Below are positions 34,252 through 42,061 of a DNA stretch of 64,000 nucleotides, in pieces. The DNA lies in assembly GCA_029202845.1 (NCBI GenBank), contig CP119315.1, forward strand, positions 3,069,001-3,133,000. The letters are read 5' to 3'. Under the pieces are notes generated by a model that saw only the letters and a program-made list of their open reading frames with translations, ran no database searches and had not been told where the DNA came from. The position numbers and the translations under genes were made by a program. The first letter of the stretch is position 1. Each line of letters starts with the position of its first letter. The stretch comes from Candidatus Sphingomonas colombiensis. GTDB lineage: Bacteria > Pseudomonadota > Alphaproteobacteria > Sphingomonadales > Sphingomonadaceae.

Positions 34252-34730
34252 GCGAGGCGGAAGCGACGGGCGGGTCGATTGGCCCGCTCGACATTGGCCG
34301 GGTGATGGCGGCACTGCCGCATCGTTATCCGATGCTGCTGGTCGATCGCGTCGAGGAACTCGTCCTCGACCGATCGATCGCCGCGATCAAGGCGGTGACC
34401 TTCAACGAAGGCTTCTTCCAGGGGCATTTCCCCGGCCGGCCGATCATGCCGGGCGTATTGATCGTCGAGGCGTTGGCGCAGGCCGCCGGTGTTCTCGCGG
34501 TGGAAAGTCTTGGGCTCGCGGGATCGGGCAAGCTCGTCTATTTCATGGCGATCGAGAATGCGAAGTTCCGCAAGCCGGTTGAGCCGGGCGTGCTGCTTCG
34601 TCTCGAGGTGGAGTTCGTGCAGAAGCGCAGCAGCGTCTGCAAGTTCGCCGGCGTCGCGAAGATCGATGGGGTCGTTGTCGCAGAGGCGAACTTCACCGCG
34701 ATGATCGCGGATCCGCCAAAAGCAGCCTGA
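34248..34730 (+). CDS. fabZ: 3-hydroxyacyl-ACP dehydratase
   Basis: 160 residues, hot-dog fold. It dehydrates 3-hydroxyacyl-ACP in fatty-acid elongation. The catalytic His is in QGHFPGRPIMPGVL and the Glu in LIVEALAQAAG; the N-terminal LPHRYPMLLVDRV is typical. In LPS-making bacteria lpxD lies just before it and lpxA after; both are absent here, consistent with an LPS-free sphingomonad. A strong terminator follows. Confidence 0.97.
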   Translation: MSEAEATGGSIGPLDIGRVMAALPHRYPMLLVDRVEELVLDRSIAAIKAVTFNEGFFQGHFPGRPIMPGVLIVEALAQAAGVLAVESLGLAGSGKLVYFMAIENAKFRKPVEPGVLLRLEVEFVQKRSSVCKFAGVAKIDGVVVAEANFTAMIADPPKAA

Positions 34731-34757
34731 ACCACGGCCGACGTTGATTTTGACTTT

Positions 34758-34790
34758 GCGGGGCGCCTGCGCTAGGCGCCCCGCTTCCTT
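34758..34790 (+). terminator. strong rho-independent terminator after fabZ
   Basis: GCGGGGCGCCT (34758-34768), a five-base loop, then AGGCGCCCCGC and TTCCTTTCC. The 11-bp GC stem ends the long envelope operon and separates it from rpmE. Confidence 0.85.
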
Positions 34791-34831
34791 TCCGGCTGGT
34801 CGGTAACCAGCCAAACCCAAGGACTGATGAC

Positions 34832-35062
34832 GTGAAAAAAGACATCCATCCCGATTACCACATGATCAAGGTGCAGATGACCGACGGCACCGTGTTCGAA
34901 ACTCGCTCCACCTGGGGCAAGGAAGGCGACACGATGCAGCTGGACATCGATCCGCTGGCGCATCCGGCATGGACCGGCGGCCGCGGCCAGATGCTCGACG
35001 CTGGTGGTCAGGTTGCGCGCTTCAACAAGCGTTTCGGCGGTGGTCTTACGCTCCGCAAGTAA
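34832..35062 (+). CDS. rpmE: 50S ribosomal protein L31 (zinc-free type)
   Basis: 76 residues. MKKDIHPDYHMIKVQMTDG and WTGGRGQMLDAGGQVARFN mark L31. The four zinc-binding Cys of the C+ form are absent, so this is the C- type. It starts with GTG 34832. It has its own transcript, between the fabZ terminator and the PilZ gene. Confidence 0.95.
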   Translation: MKKDIHPDYHMIKVQMTDGTVFETRSTWGKEGDTMQLDIDPLAHPAWTGGRGQMLDAGGQVARFNKRFGGGLTLRK

Positions 35063-35083
35063 CGTCGTTAACGCGGCTTTAGG

Positions 35084-35109
35084 CATGTCGGGCTAACCTG
35101 CCCGACATG
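35084..35109. promoter_or_regulatory. inverted repeat covering the PilZ-gene start codon
   Basis: CATGTCGGGC, a six-base loop (TAACCT), then GCCCGACATG. The second arm ends exactly on the ATG (35107-35109) of the PilZ gene. As RNA the hairpin would hide the start codon; as DNA it could be an operator, or the weak terminator of rpmE. No clear ribosome-binding site lies between the hairpin and ATG. Confidence 0.5.
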
Positions 35110-35439
35110 TTTGCAGCCGAATTCGAGCCAGCCACAAATGATATCCGGCGCCGCAGCCCGCGTGCGCCGGTTTCGTTTGATTCCGCCATCGGTCCTGGCG
35201 GTATCGCCCGCGCCTTATGCAAGGTGATCGACCTTTCGATCCACGGCGCGCGGCTCAGTACCTATTCGGCGCTCCGCAAGGGCATGGCGATCTGGCTGAC
35301 CCTTCCCGAAATCGGGCGCGTTGGCGCGGATGTGATGTGGGCGGATGATTTCGCCGCAGGCTGTCGCTTCCACGCGCCGCTTGACCCGACCATCTTCGAG
35401 CAATTGTTGCAGCGCGACGGCCATATCGCTGCACATTGA
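35107..35439 (+). CDS. PilZ-domain protein
   Basis: 110 residues, little more than one PilZ domain. The c-di-GMP-binding RxxxR is the RRRSPRAPVSF stretch and the second motif D-x-S-x2-G is in DLSIHGARL. No output domain is attached, so it may act as an adaptor. It is alone on its transcript and has no obvious Shine-Dalgarno sequence; its start codon lies inside a hairpin. Confidence 0.8.
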   Translation: MFAAEFEPATNDIRRRSPRAPVSFDSAIGPGGIARALCKVIDLSIHGARLSTYSALRKGMAIWLTLPEIGRVGADVMWADDFAAGCRFHAPLDPTIFEQLLQRDGHIAAH

Positions 35440-35486
35440 GCCGCCGGATTTCCGGCCGCCAGCCGCGCTCTCTCAATTACAAGTTA

Positions 35487-35514
35487 GGCGCCCGGACCTT
35501 TCGGCCCGGACGCC
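35487..35514. repeat. imperfect hairpin between the PilZ and hsp20 genes
   Basis: GGCGCCCGGACC-TTTC-GGCCCGGACGCC pairs over 12 bases with two mismatches. It sits between two converging genes in a 122-bp gap and probably serves as a shared terminator, though no T-run follows in either direction. Confidence 0.4.
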
Positions 35515-35561
35515 CCGACGCCTCGGAAAGGGAGCAAGGAGGCGCCGATCTTCTCTCGATG

Positions 35562-36026
35562 TCAGGCGGCTTTCGCGCCTTTCGCCTCGGTTTCGACCGC
35601 AGCGAGCGGCGCTCCGGTCTTGATGGCGATCGACTTCGGTTTCATCGCTTCCGGCACCTCACGGACCAGATCGACGATCAGAAGCCCGTCATTCAACCGG
35701 GCGTCCTCCACGAACACGAAATCGGCGAGTTCGAAACGCCGTTCGAAGCTGCGATTGGCGATGCCGACGTGCAGAAATTGAGCGCCGTCCTGCGCCTCAT
35801 TCTTGCGTCCCGCGACGAGTAACAGATTTTGCTGCGCGGTGATTTCAATCTCGTCGCGGCTGAACCCGGCCACCGCGAGTGTGATGCGGTAGCGATCTTC
35901 AGCGAGCCGCTCGAGATTGAAGGGGGGATAATTGTCCGCAGCCGAGCGCGCATTGGTTTCCAGCAGGTCGAACAGTCGATCGAAACCAATCGTCGAGCGG
36001 CGGTAAGGAGTGAGGTCGAGTCGCAT
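35562..36026 (-). CDS. small heat-shock protein Hsp20
   Basis: 154 residues, an alpha-crystallin-type holdase like IbpA. The N-terminus is MRLDLTPYRRSTIGFDRLFDL, the alpha-crystallin domain runs from YPPFNLER through DRYRITLAVAGF to FELADFVFVEDARLNDGLL, and the C-terminal IxI-like anchor is reduced. ATG 36026 is supported by GGAGG a few bases upstream. That ribosome-binding site is the paired element of a ROSE-like RNA thermometer in the leader. Confidence 0.95.
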   Translation of the reverse strand: MRLDLTPYRRSTIGFDRLFDLLETNARSAADNYPPFNLERLAEDRYRITLAVAGFSRDEIEITAQQNLLLVAGRKNEAQDGAQFLHVGIANRSFERRFELADFVFVEDARLNDGLLIVDLVREVPEAMKPKSIAIKTGAPLAAVETEAKGAKAA

Positions 36027-36113
36027 ATCAAAGCCTCCGAGTTGAGCGAATTGACGACATGAAACGCCCGATAATCGCGGCGTTCCGCGCGGCCCAATCA
36101 GTGGCACCGCGCA
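36027..36113 (-). ncRNA. ROSE-like RNA thermometer in the hsp20 leader
   Basis: On the minus strand, three hairpins fill the 87-nt leader. The first pairs GCGCGG with CCGCGC. The second pairs GGAACGCC with GGGCGTTTC. The third pairs AATTCGCTC with GGAGGCTTTG, so the anti-Shine-Dalgarno TCGCT fits the UYGCU motif conserved in ROSE elements, with one bulged G and weak U-U and U-C contacts opposite the ribosome-binding site. That is the hallmark of ROSE. Not tested against Rfam. Confidence 0.7.
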
Positions 36114-36119
36114 ACTGAA

Positions 36120-36147
36120 AGATGGTATCAGGTATGAAGTTTTCAAG
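36120..36147 (-). promoter_or_regulatory. RpoH (sigma-32)-like promoter for hsp20
   Basis: On the minus strand, CTTGAA is followed after 16 bp by CCATCT. This resembles the alphaproteobacterial heat-shock promoter (CTTG, then CCATnT-like). It would start transcription near 36113, just before the ROSE-like leader. Confidence 0.5.
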
Positions 36148-36150
36148 CGG

Positions 36151-36167
36151 GTAGGCTTAAATCCTAC
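36151..36167. promoter_or_regulatory. near-palindrome between hsp20 and the TonB receptor gene
   Basis: GTAGGCTTAAATCCTAC has arms GTAGG and CCTAC with a 7-bp spacer. It lies between the hsp20 promoter and the receptor's promoter, so it could be an operator for either gene. No regulator gene is adjacent. Confidence 0.3.
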
Positions 36168-36171
36168 TTTC

Positions 36172-36200
36172 TTGGTCGGGATTGAATCCTGGGTTAGCAT
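36172..36200 (+). promoter_or_regulatory. sigma-70-like promoter for the TonB receptor
   Basis: TTGGTC and TAGCAT are spaced by 17 bp, with the receptor ATG at 36237 and AGGGGA just before it. The match is moderate. Confidence 0.35.
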
Positions 36201-36236
36201 CGACGTCGACAATCAGCTTGGGTTCAGGGGAAAACC

Positions 36237-38711
36237 ATGTCGATCACGTTCGCGTTGCTAGCCGTCGCCGCTCAGGCCGTTCCGGCCAACGACCAGTCGC
36301 CTTCCGCGTCGCCGCAACAGGCTGGACAGGCGACGGAGGCGCCCGATGAGCCCGGACGGCTCGGCCCCGCGCAGCAGGGTGGCGGGGACATCGTCGTCAC
36401 CGCACGGCGTCGCGCGGAGACGGTGCAGAGCGTGCCGATCGCCATATCGGTGATCGGGGGCACCGCGCTGGCCGATACCGGCGCCTATAATGTGGGGCGA
36501 TTGACCCAGCTTCAGCCATCTCTGCAATTCTATTCAAGCAACCCGCGCAATTCGGCCGCGAACATCCGCGGCCTTGGCGCGCCGTTCGGCCTTACCAACG
36601 ACGGGATCGAGCAGGGCGTCGGCATCTATGTCGATCAGGTTTACTACAGCCGTATCGCGTCGGCTACGTTCGACTTTACCGATACCGAACGGATCGAAAT
36701 TCTGCGCGGGCCGCAAGGCACGTTATATGGCAAGAACACTACCGCCGGCGCGATCAACATCACATCGCGCAAACCGAGCTTTGATACCGAAGCACGCTTC
36801 GAGCTTAGCGGCGGCAATTACGATTTTCTTCAGGCGAAGGGGTCGATCTCCGGCCCGATCGTCGGCGATGTCGTCGCCGCGCGCCTTTCCGCATCCTTCA
36901 CGACGCGGCGTGGTACGATCTGGAATACCACGCAGAACCAATGGCAGAACAGTCAGGACAATCTCAGTCTGCGCGGGCAGATGCTGTTTCAGGCGGCGCC
37001 GAACCTCGATATCACGCTCTACGCCGATTATAACCGGCAGGCGCCAACCTGCTGCGTGCAATATTACGCGCGCGTCGCGCCCACGCAGCGGCCATTGAAC
37101 CGGCAATATGCGGCATTGGCCGCGGCGGCAGGCTACACCGTGCCATCCACCGATGCCTTCGACCGGGTGACGGACGTCGACACGCCATTGCGCGCGGAAC
37201 AGAAACTCGGCGGCGCGTCCGCCGTGGCGAACTGGGATCTGGGCCCGGCGACCCTGACCTTGGTTACCGCGTGGCGCTTCTGGAATTGGAACCCCTCGAA
37301 CGACCGCGATTTCATCGGGCTGCCGATCACCACCGTTTCGGCCAATCCGTCGCAGCAGGACCAATTCAGCCAGGAACTGCGCCTCGGTTCGAACGGCAAA
37401 CATATAATCGATTACACGGTGGGCCTGTTCTATTTCTACCAGAAGATCGACACGCAGGGCTTGCAAATGCAGGGGCCGGCCGCGAGCGCGTGGCTGCTCA
37501 ACCCGACCAGCGCAAACGCCAAGAATCCGGCCGTACTGAATGGCCTTAGCTCGCGGAACACGATCGGATTCAGGAATACATCGGCTGCGTTGTTCGGCAA
37601 ACTGACCTGGCATGTAACCGATGCATTTTCGATCTCGCCTGGTGCCCGGTTGAACTATGATAAAAAGGAGGGCGCCTATCTGTCGTCAGTGACCACGGGT
37701 GCTGGTGCGGTGCTCAGTTGCACCTCTGCGGCGCAGGCGGCGAGCGGCGTTGTGAAGGATCAGTGCTCGGTATTGGCGCCACAGAGCTATGCGCCGACGT
37801 TCGACAACTGGAACCTTTCTGGCGACATTACCGCGGCCTATCAATTCTCCCCGGATATCCACAGCTATGCGACCTTCGCGCGGAGCTACAAGTCGGGCGG
37901 TATCAATCTGTCCGGCCTGCCGCTGGATGCGAACAATAGTCCGATTCTCTCCACCGCCACGGTGAAGCCGGAGAAGGTCAACCACTTCGAACTGGGGCTG
38001 AAGACGCAATTGTTCGATCGTCGGGCGACGATCAATCTCGCCGGCTTCTGGACCGATATCTACGATTATCAGGCGACCGTGAACAATTATCAGCTCGCGG
38101 TGCTGCGCGGCTATCTTGCCAATGCCGGCAAGGTGCGGACGCGCGGGATCGAGCTGGATTCGGCGTTCCGCCCCACTTCTGGCCTCAACCTTTACGCCAA
38201 TGCGGCTTTCACCGACGCGAAATATATCCGCTTCGTCAACGCACCGTGCGCACCTGAATTGTCGGGTGGGACCGCGCTGCCGATCGTAAACGGCCAGATC
38301 GTAGGCACACCTGCGCCGGCCGGCACGCCCGGCAACAGCGCGCCCTATTGCAACATCTCCGGTCAACGGTTGCCGGGCGTATCGAAATGGGCGTTCAGTT
38401 ACGGCGTGGAGTATAATCGGCCGGTCGGCGACGGGCAGGTGTATTTCGGTTATGACGGCAGCTACCGTTCTGATTTTTCATCGAATCCGTCGGAATCGGC
38501 TTATATGAATGTCAACGGTTATTCATTGTCGAACTTCCGCCTTGGCTATCGCAAGGGTGACAAATTCAACGTCTTCGCCTGGGTCCGTAATGCGTTCAAT
38601 CAGAACTATTATGAGCTGCTCGCGACACAATCCGGCAGTACGGGGCTGATCGTTGGGCAACCAGGTGATCCACGAACCGTCGGCCTGACGCTGTCGTTCG
38701 GAACACACTGA
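36237..38711 (+). CDS. TonB-dependent outer-membrane receptor
   Basis: 824 residues. A short signal-like start (MSITFALLAVAAQAVPA) is followed by a Gln/Pro-rich linker, a TonB box-like DIVVTARRR, the plug domain (RIEILRGPQGTLYGKNTTAG near residue 150), and a 22-strand barrel ending VGLTLSFGTH. It belongs to the large receptor family that sphingomonads use for complex organic substrates. No periplasmic or catabolic genes lie beside it, so its ligand is unknown. It stands alone with its own promoter. Confidence 0.92.
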   Translation: MSITFALLAVAAQAVPANDQSPSASPQQAGQATEAPDEPGRLGPAQQGGGDIVVTARRRAETVQSVPIAISVIGGTALADTGAYNVGRLTQLQPSLQFYSSNPRNSAANIRGLGAPFGLTNDGIEQGVGIYVDQVYYSRIASATFDFTDTERIEILRGPQGTLYGKNTTAGAINITSRKPSFDTEARFELSGGNYDFLQAKGSISGPIVGDVVAARLSASFTTRRGTIWNTTQNQWQNSQDNLSLRGQMLFQAAPNLDITLYADYNRQAPTCCVQYYARVAPTQRPLNRQYAALAAAAGYTVPSTDAFDRVTDVDTPLRAEQKLGGASAVANWDLGPATLTLVTAWRFWNWNPSNDRDFIGLPITTVSANPSQQDQFSQELRLGSNGKHIIDYTVGLFYFYQKIDTQGLQMQGPAASAWLLNPTSANAKNPAVLNGLSSRNTIGFRNTSAALFGKLTWHVTDAFSISPGARLNYDKKEGAYLSSVTTGAGAVLSCTSAAQAASGVVKDQCSVLAPQSYAPTFDNWNLSGDITAAYQFSPDIHSYATFARSYKSGGINLSGLPLDANNSPILSTATVKPEKVNHFELGLKTQLFDRRATINLAGFWTDIYDYQATVNNYQLAVLRGYLANAGKVRTRGIELDSAFRPTSGLNLYANAAFTDAKYIRFVNAPCAPELSGGTALPIVNGQIVGTPAPAGTPGNSAPYCNISGQRLPGVSKWAFSYGVEYNRPVGDGQVYFGYDGSYRSDFSSNPSESAYMNVNGYSLSNFRLGYRKGDKFNVFAWVRNAFNQNYYELLATQSGSTGLIVGQPGDPRTVGLTLSFGTH

Positions 38712-39056
38712 GGGACGGTGCGGTCGGTAACCCAGTCACCGGCCGCATTTCTCGTGCCACGTTGCCCTGAAACGACAAACGCCCGGATCGGTATTCCGAC
38801 CCGGGCGCCTGCGTGACGATCGCTCGTCAGCCCCCTTATCCAGTCGCTGCCGACATGCTTCGGTGACGAAGCGAGGCGGCGACATTCCCCGAACCACGGC
38901 CGTATTCGCCTGTGTGCCAGTACCCGTATTGCTACCGGCTAAGGGCAAGGGGTGTCGATGAAAATGAACCTTAGCTAAACCGATTATCCCCCCCCTGTGG
39001 TGATTTCGCCACAGCCCCCGTTGCCAGCGGCGGGATCGCCCGATAGACGACTGAAC
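38712..39056. other. intergenic region between the TonB receptor and lolC
   Basis: 345 bp with no gene I can support. It holds the hairpin at 38780-38807 and a small inverted repeat CTGTGG/CCACAG (38995-39014) just after a run of eight C. The lolC promoter must lie here. Confidence 0.5.
38780..38807. terminator. terminator-like hairpin after the TonB receptor
   Basis: CGCCCGGATCGG-TATT-CCGACCCGGGCG is a 12-pair stem with one mismatch. The T-run (TTTGTCG) is on the minus strand side; on the plus strand CCTGCG follows, so termination on plus would be weak. Confidence 0.45.
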
Positions 39057-40307
39057 ATGATGCTGTCGCGCTATGAACGGATGATCGCGCGACGCTATCT
39101 CCTCCCCGGCAAGGGGGAGCGATTTATCGTTCTCGTTGCGGGTTTCAGCCTTGGCGCGGTGATGCTGGGCGTCGCCGCGCTGGTCATCGTGATGAGCGTG
39201 ATGAATGGCTTCCGCGCGGAGCTGTTCGACAAGATCGTCGGGCTCAACGGTCACGCCGTCGTGCAGGGCATCGATGGACGTCTCCCCGATTGGCAGCAGG
39301 TGGCGCGTTGGGCGAAGGATACGCCGGGGGTCACCAGCGCGGTCCCGCTGATCGAACAGCCACTGATGTCTTCATACAATGGCCGGGTCGAAGGCGTGCT
39401 GGTTCGCGGTATGCGCGTGTCAGACATCCGTTCCAATGCCACGATTGGGCAGAAGGTCGTCGCGGGTTCGCTCGATGAGTTGAAACCGGGCAGCAACCGG
39501 GTGGCGATCGGTGCGCGGCTTGCGGAAGCGCTGGGCGCTACGGTTGGCTCCGAGATCACCCTGATCAATCCAGCGGGCCAGTCGACCCCGTTCGGCACAG
39601 TGCCACGCTATGTTAACTATACCGTGGCGGCGATCTTCGAGATCGGCGTGTACGATTACGACAAGGCCTATGTGATCATGCCGATGGAGGATGCGCAAAC
39701 GCTTCTCCTGCTGGGTGACAATGTCGGCATGATCGAATTGCAGACCGACAATCCGGACAAGGTCGGCCAAATCCTCGCTCCGTTGGCGCAGAAGGTCGGC
39801 CGACTGGCGGTGATTTCGGACTGGCGACAGATGAACGCGCAATTGTTCGACGCTCTGGCGGTCGAGCGGGTGGCGATGTTCACCGTGCTCTGCATCATCA
39901 TTCTGGTCGCCGCATTCAATATCGCCAGTTCGCTGATCATGCTGGTGCGCGCCAAGACGCGCGACATTGCGATCATGCGCACGATGGGCGCGACGCGTGG
40001 CGCGATGATGCGCATCTTCATGACGGTGGGCGTTACGATCGGTGCGCTGGGCATCGTTGCCGGGCTCGTACTGGGTGCGATCTTCCTGTTCTATCGTCAG
40101 GCGGTGGTTAATTTCGTGCAGCTCGTGACCGGGCAGAATTTGTGGGATCCTTCGATCCGCTACCTCACAGAGCTGCCGTCAAAGCCCGATCCGGTGGAGA
40201 TCGTCGCGATCGTGCTGATCACCGCGCTGATGACGCTGCTTGCCACGCTCTATCCCGCATATAAGGCGGCGAGCACCGATCCGGTGCAGGTGTTGCGTTA
40301 TGAGTGA
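39057..40307 (+). CDS. lolC: lipoprotein-releasing ABC transporter permease (LolC/E/F family)
   Basis: 416 residues. Four membrane helices frame a large periplasmic domain: the first in VLVAGFSLGAVMLGVAALVI, the last three in the C-terminal third (VAMFTVLCIIILVAAFNIAS onward). It starts MMLSRYERMIARRYLLPGKG, typical of LolC/E. It moves mature lipoproteins to LolA with the adjacent ATPase. Only one permease gene is present, so it is probably the hybrid LolF form of alphaproteobacteria. Its stop overlaps lolD by 8 bp. Confidence 0.93.
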   Translation: MMLSRYERMIARRYLLPGKGERFIVLVAGFSLGAVMLGVAALVIVMSVMNGFRAELFDKIVGLNGHAVVQGIDGRLPDWQQVARWAKDTPGVTSAVPLIEQPLMSSYNGRVEGVLVRGMRVSDIRSNATIGQKVVAGSLDELKPGSNRVAIGARLAEALGATVGSEITLINPAGQSTPFGTVPRYVNYTVAAIFEIGVYDYDKAYVIMPMEDAQTLLLLGDNVGMIELQTDNPDKVGQILAPLAQKVGRLAVISDWRQMNAQLFDALAVERVAMFTVLCIIILVAAFNIASSLIMLVRAKTRDIAIMRTMGATRGAMMRIFMTVGVTIGALGIVAGLVLGAIFLFYRQAVVNFVQLVTGQNLWDPSIRYLTELPSKPDPVEIVAIVLITALMTLLATLYPAYKAASTDPVQVLRYE

Positions 40308-40974
40308 CGCGATCCTCGAAACCCGTGGCCTTGCGCGCAGCTTCACTCAGGGTGACCAGACGATCCATGTGCTGCGCGGCGTGAACCTTAGTGTCGCGCC
40401 GGGTGAGATCGTGGCGCTGCTCGGGCCGTCCGGTTCAGGCAAGTCGACATTGTTGCAGGCGGTTGGCCTGCTTGAGGGCGGTTTCGAGGGTTCGATCCGG
40501 ATCGCGGGAGAGGAAGCTGCAAGGCTCGATCCGCATGGGCGCACCGTCGTGCGGCGAGATCATCTTGGCTTCGTCTATCAGTTTCATCACTTGCTGCCGG
40601 ATTTCGATGCGCGCGAGAATGTCGTGCTGCCGCAATTGATCCATGGCGCGACACAGGTGGAGGCGGACGCGCGCGCCGATGCCTTGCTCACCGCGCTCGG
40701 CCTCGGGCATCGCCTGACGCACCGGCCGAGCCAGCTTTCCGGCGGCGAGCAACAGCGCGTCGCCGTCGCGCGCGCGCTGGCCAACCGCCCGGCCTTGGTG
40801 CTGGCGGATGAACCCACCGGCAATCTGGATGAGCATACCGCTGATGTGGTGCTTGCTGAATTCCTGCGGCTGGTGCGCGGGGAGGGTTCCGCGGCGCTGG
40901 TCGCGACGCACAACGAACGGCTGGCGGCAAAGATGGATCGGGTCGTCCGGCTGCATGACGGCGTGTTGCAATGA
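40300..40974 (+). CDS. lolD: lipoprotein-releasing ABC transporter ATPase
   Basis: 224 residues, an ABC ATPase. The Walker A is LLGPSGSGKST, the signature is LSGGEQQRVAVARAL, and the Walker B is LVLADEPTGNLD. The N-terminal region and the FVYQFHHLLPDF loop are LolD-like. It starts at ATG 40300 inside the permease stop region. Confidence 0.95.
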   Translation: MSDAILETRGLARSFTQGDQTIHVLRGVNLSVAPGEIVALLGPSGSGKSTLLQAVGLLEGGFEGSIRIAGEEAARLDPHGRTVVRRDHLGFVYQFHHLLPDFDARENVVLPQLIHGATQVEADARADALLTALGLGHRLTHRPSQLSGGEQQRVAVARALANRPALVLADEPTGNLDEHTADVVLAEFLRLVRGEGSAALVATHNERLAAKMDRVVRLHDGVLQ

Positions 40975-41564
40975 ACGTCTGGCATGATCAGCCGACTCTG
41001 CGCGGCGATCATGTAACGCTGCGTCCGGTAAAAATGGAGGATCGCGATGCCCTTGTCGCGGCGGCGGCGGATGGCGATCTGACCGGGCTGTTCTTCACCA
41101 ATGTTTCGTCGCTTGCGGATCCGGACGCGTTCATGGCGGCTATGTTCCGCGAGCGCGACTATGGCCGCTCGATGCCCTTCGCGGTGGAAACGCCGGACGG
41201 ACGCATCGTCGGTCTCACGCGCTATCTGCGGATGAATGAGGCGAACCGGCGGGTGGAGATTGGTGGCACTTTCTATTCGCATTCGGTGCAGCGTACGGGC
41301 GTCAATACCGAGGCGAAGAAGCTACTGCTGACGCACGCCTTCGAAGTACTGGGCTGTAATGCGGTCGAAATCCGCACCGATTGGTTCAACCGCAACTCGC
41401 AGCGAGCGATCGAACGGCTCGGCGCGAAACGTGATGGCGTGTTGCGATCGCATCAAATGCTGAACGGGCGGGTGCGCGATCTGGTGGTTTATTCGATCAT
41501 CGCTTGCGAATGGCCCGGTGTGCGTGTCAATCTGGAGTACCTGCTGGCGCGCCATCAGGTTTGA
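40971..41564 (+). CDS. GNAT family N-acetyltransferase (RimJ/RimL type)
   Basis: 197 residues. The domain opens LRGDHVTLRPVKMEDRDAL and its C-terminal core has VQRTGVNTEAKKLLLTHAFE and EIRTDWFNRNSQRAIERLG, typical of RimJ/RimL-like acetyltransferases, which modify protein N-termini or small amines. The substrate is unknown. It overlaps the lolD stop (ATGA), so it is part of that operon. Confidence 0.88.
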   Translation: MNVWHDQPTLRGDHVTLRPVKMEDRDALVAAAADGDLTGLFFTNVSSLADPDAFMAAMFRERDYGRSMPFAVETPDGRIVGLTRYLRMNEANRRVEIGGTFYSHSVQRTGVNTEAKKLLLTHAFEVLGCNAVEIRTDWFNRNSQRAIERLGAKRDGVLRSHQMLNGRVRDLVVYSIIACEWPGVRVNLEYLLARHQV

Positions 41565-41579
41565 ACAAAGGAGCGGGCG

Positions 41580-42059
41580 ATGGGGGCGATCACCGATTTC
41601 GAGGTCAAAGCCGCAGACGGCGGGGTCGCCGCACTGGATACCTGGCGCGGGAAGGTCCTGCTGGTCGTCAACACGGCATCCAAATGCGGCTTCACCCCGC
41701 AATATGAGGGGCTGGAGGCGTTGCACCGCAGATTTGGCGAACGCGGATTCGAGGTGCTGGCTTTCCCCTGCAACCAGTTCGGTGCGCAGGAGCCGGGCGA
41801 CGCAGCGGAGATCGCGAATTTCTGCTCGCTGACCTATGACGTAACCTTTCCGGTTTTCGCCAAGATCGACGTGAATGGTCCAAATGCCGATCCGCTGTTC
41901 GAGCGGCTGAAAAGCGATGCGCCGGGCCTGCTCGGTTCAAAGGCGATCAAATGGAACTTCACCAAGTTCCTGATCGACCGCGACGGGCAGGTGGTGGAAC
42001 GTTATGCCCCGACCACCAAGCCTGACGATATCGCGGCGGACATCGAAAAGCTCTTATAG
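41580..42059 (+). CDS. glutathione peroxidase family protein (Cys type)
   Basis: 159 residues. The peroxidatic Cys36 is in NTASKCGFTPQ, with Gln and Trp partners in AFPCNQFG and WNFTKFL. Cys82 in FCSLTYDV is the likely resolving Cys, which suggests thioredoxin rather than glutathione as reductant. No selenocysteine. It reduces peroxides in the cytoplasm. It ends 2 bp from the convergent HdeD-like gene. Confidence 0.93.
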   Translation: MGAITDFEVKAADGGVAALDTWRGKVLLVVNTASKCGFTPQYEGLEALHRRFGERGFEVLAFPCNQFGAQEPGDAAEIANFCSLTYDVTFPVFAKIDVNGPNADPLFERLKSDAPGLLGSKAIKWNFTKFLIDRDGQVVERYAPTTKPDDIAADIEKLL

Positions 42060-42061
42060 CT

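Noticed and set aside
38995..39014. CTGTGG/CCACAG repeat upstream of lolC as a terminator or riboswitch
   Set aside because: A six-bp stem with an eight-base loop and no T-run is too weak to call; noted only as a detail of the intergenic region.
38736..39254. Minus-strand open frame in the gap between the TonB receptor and lolC
   Set aside because: It runs into lolC on the other strand, has low-complexity His/Arg/Asp composition, and no motif supports it.
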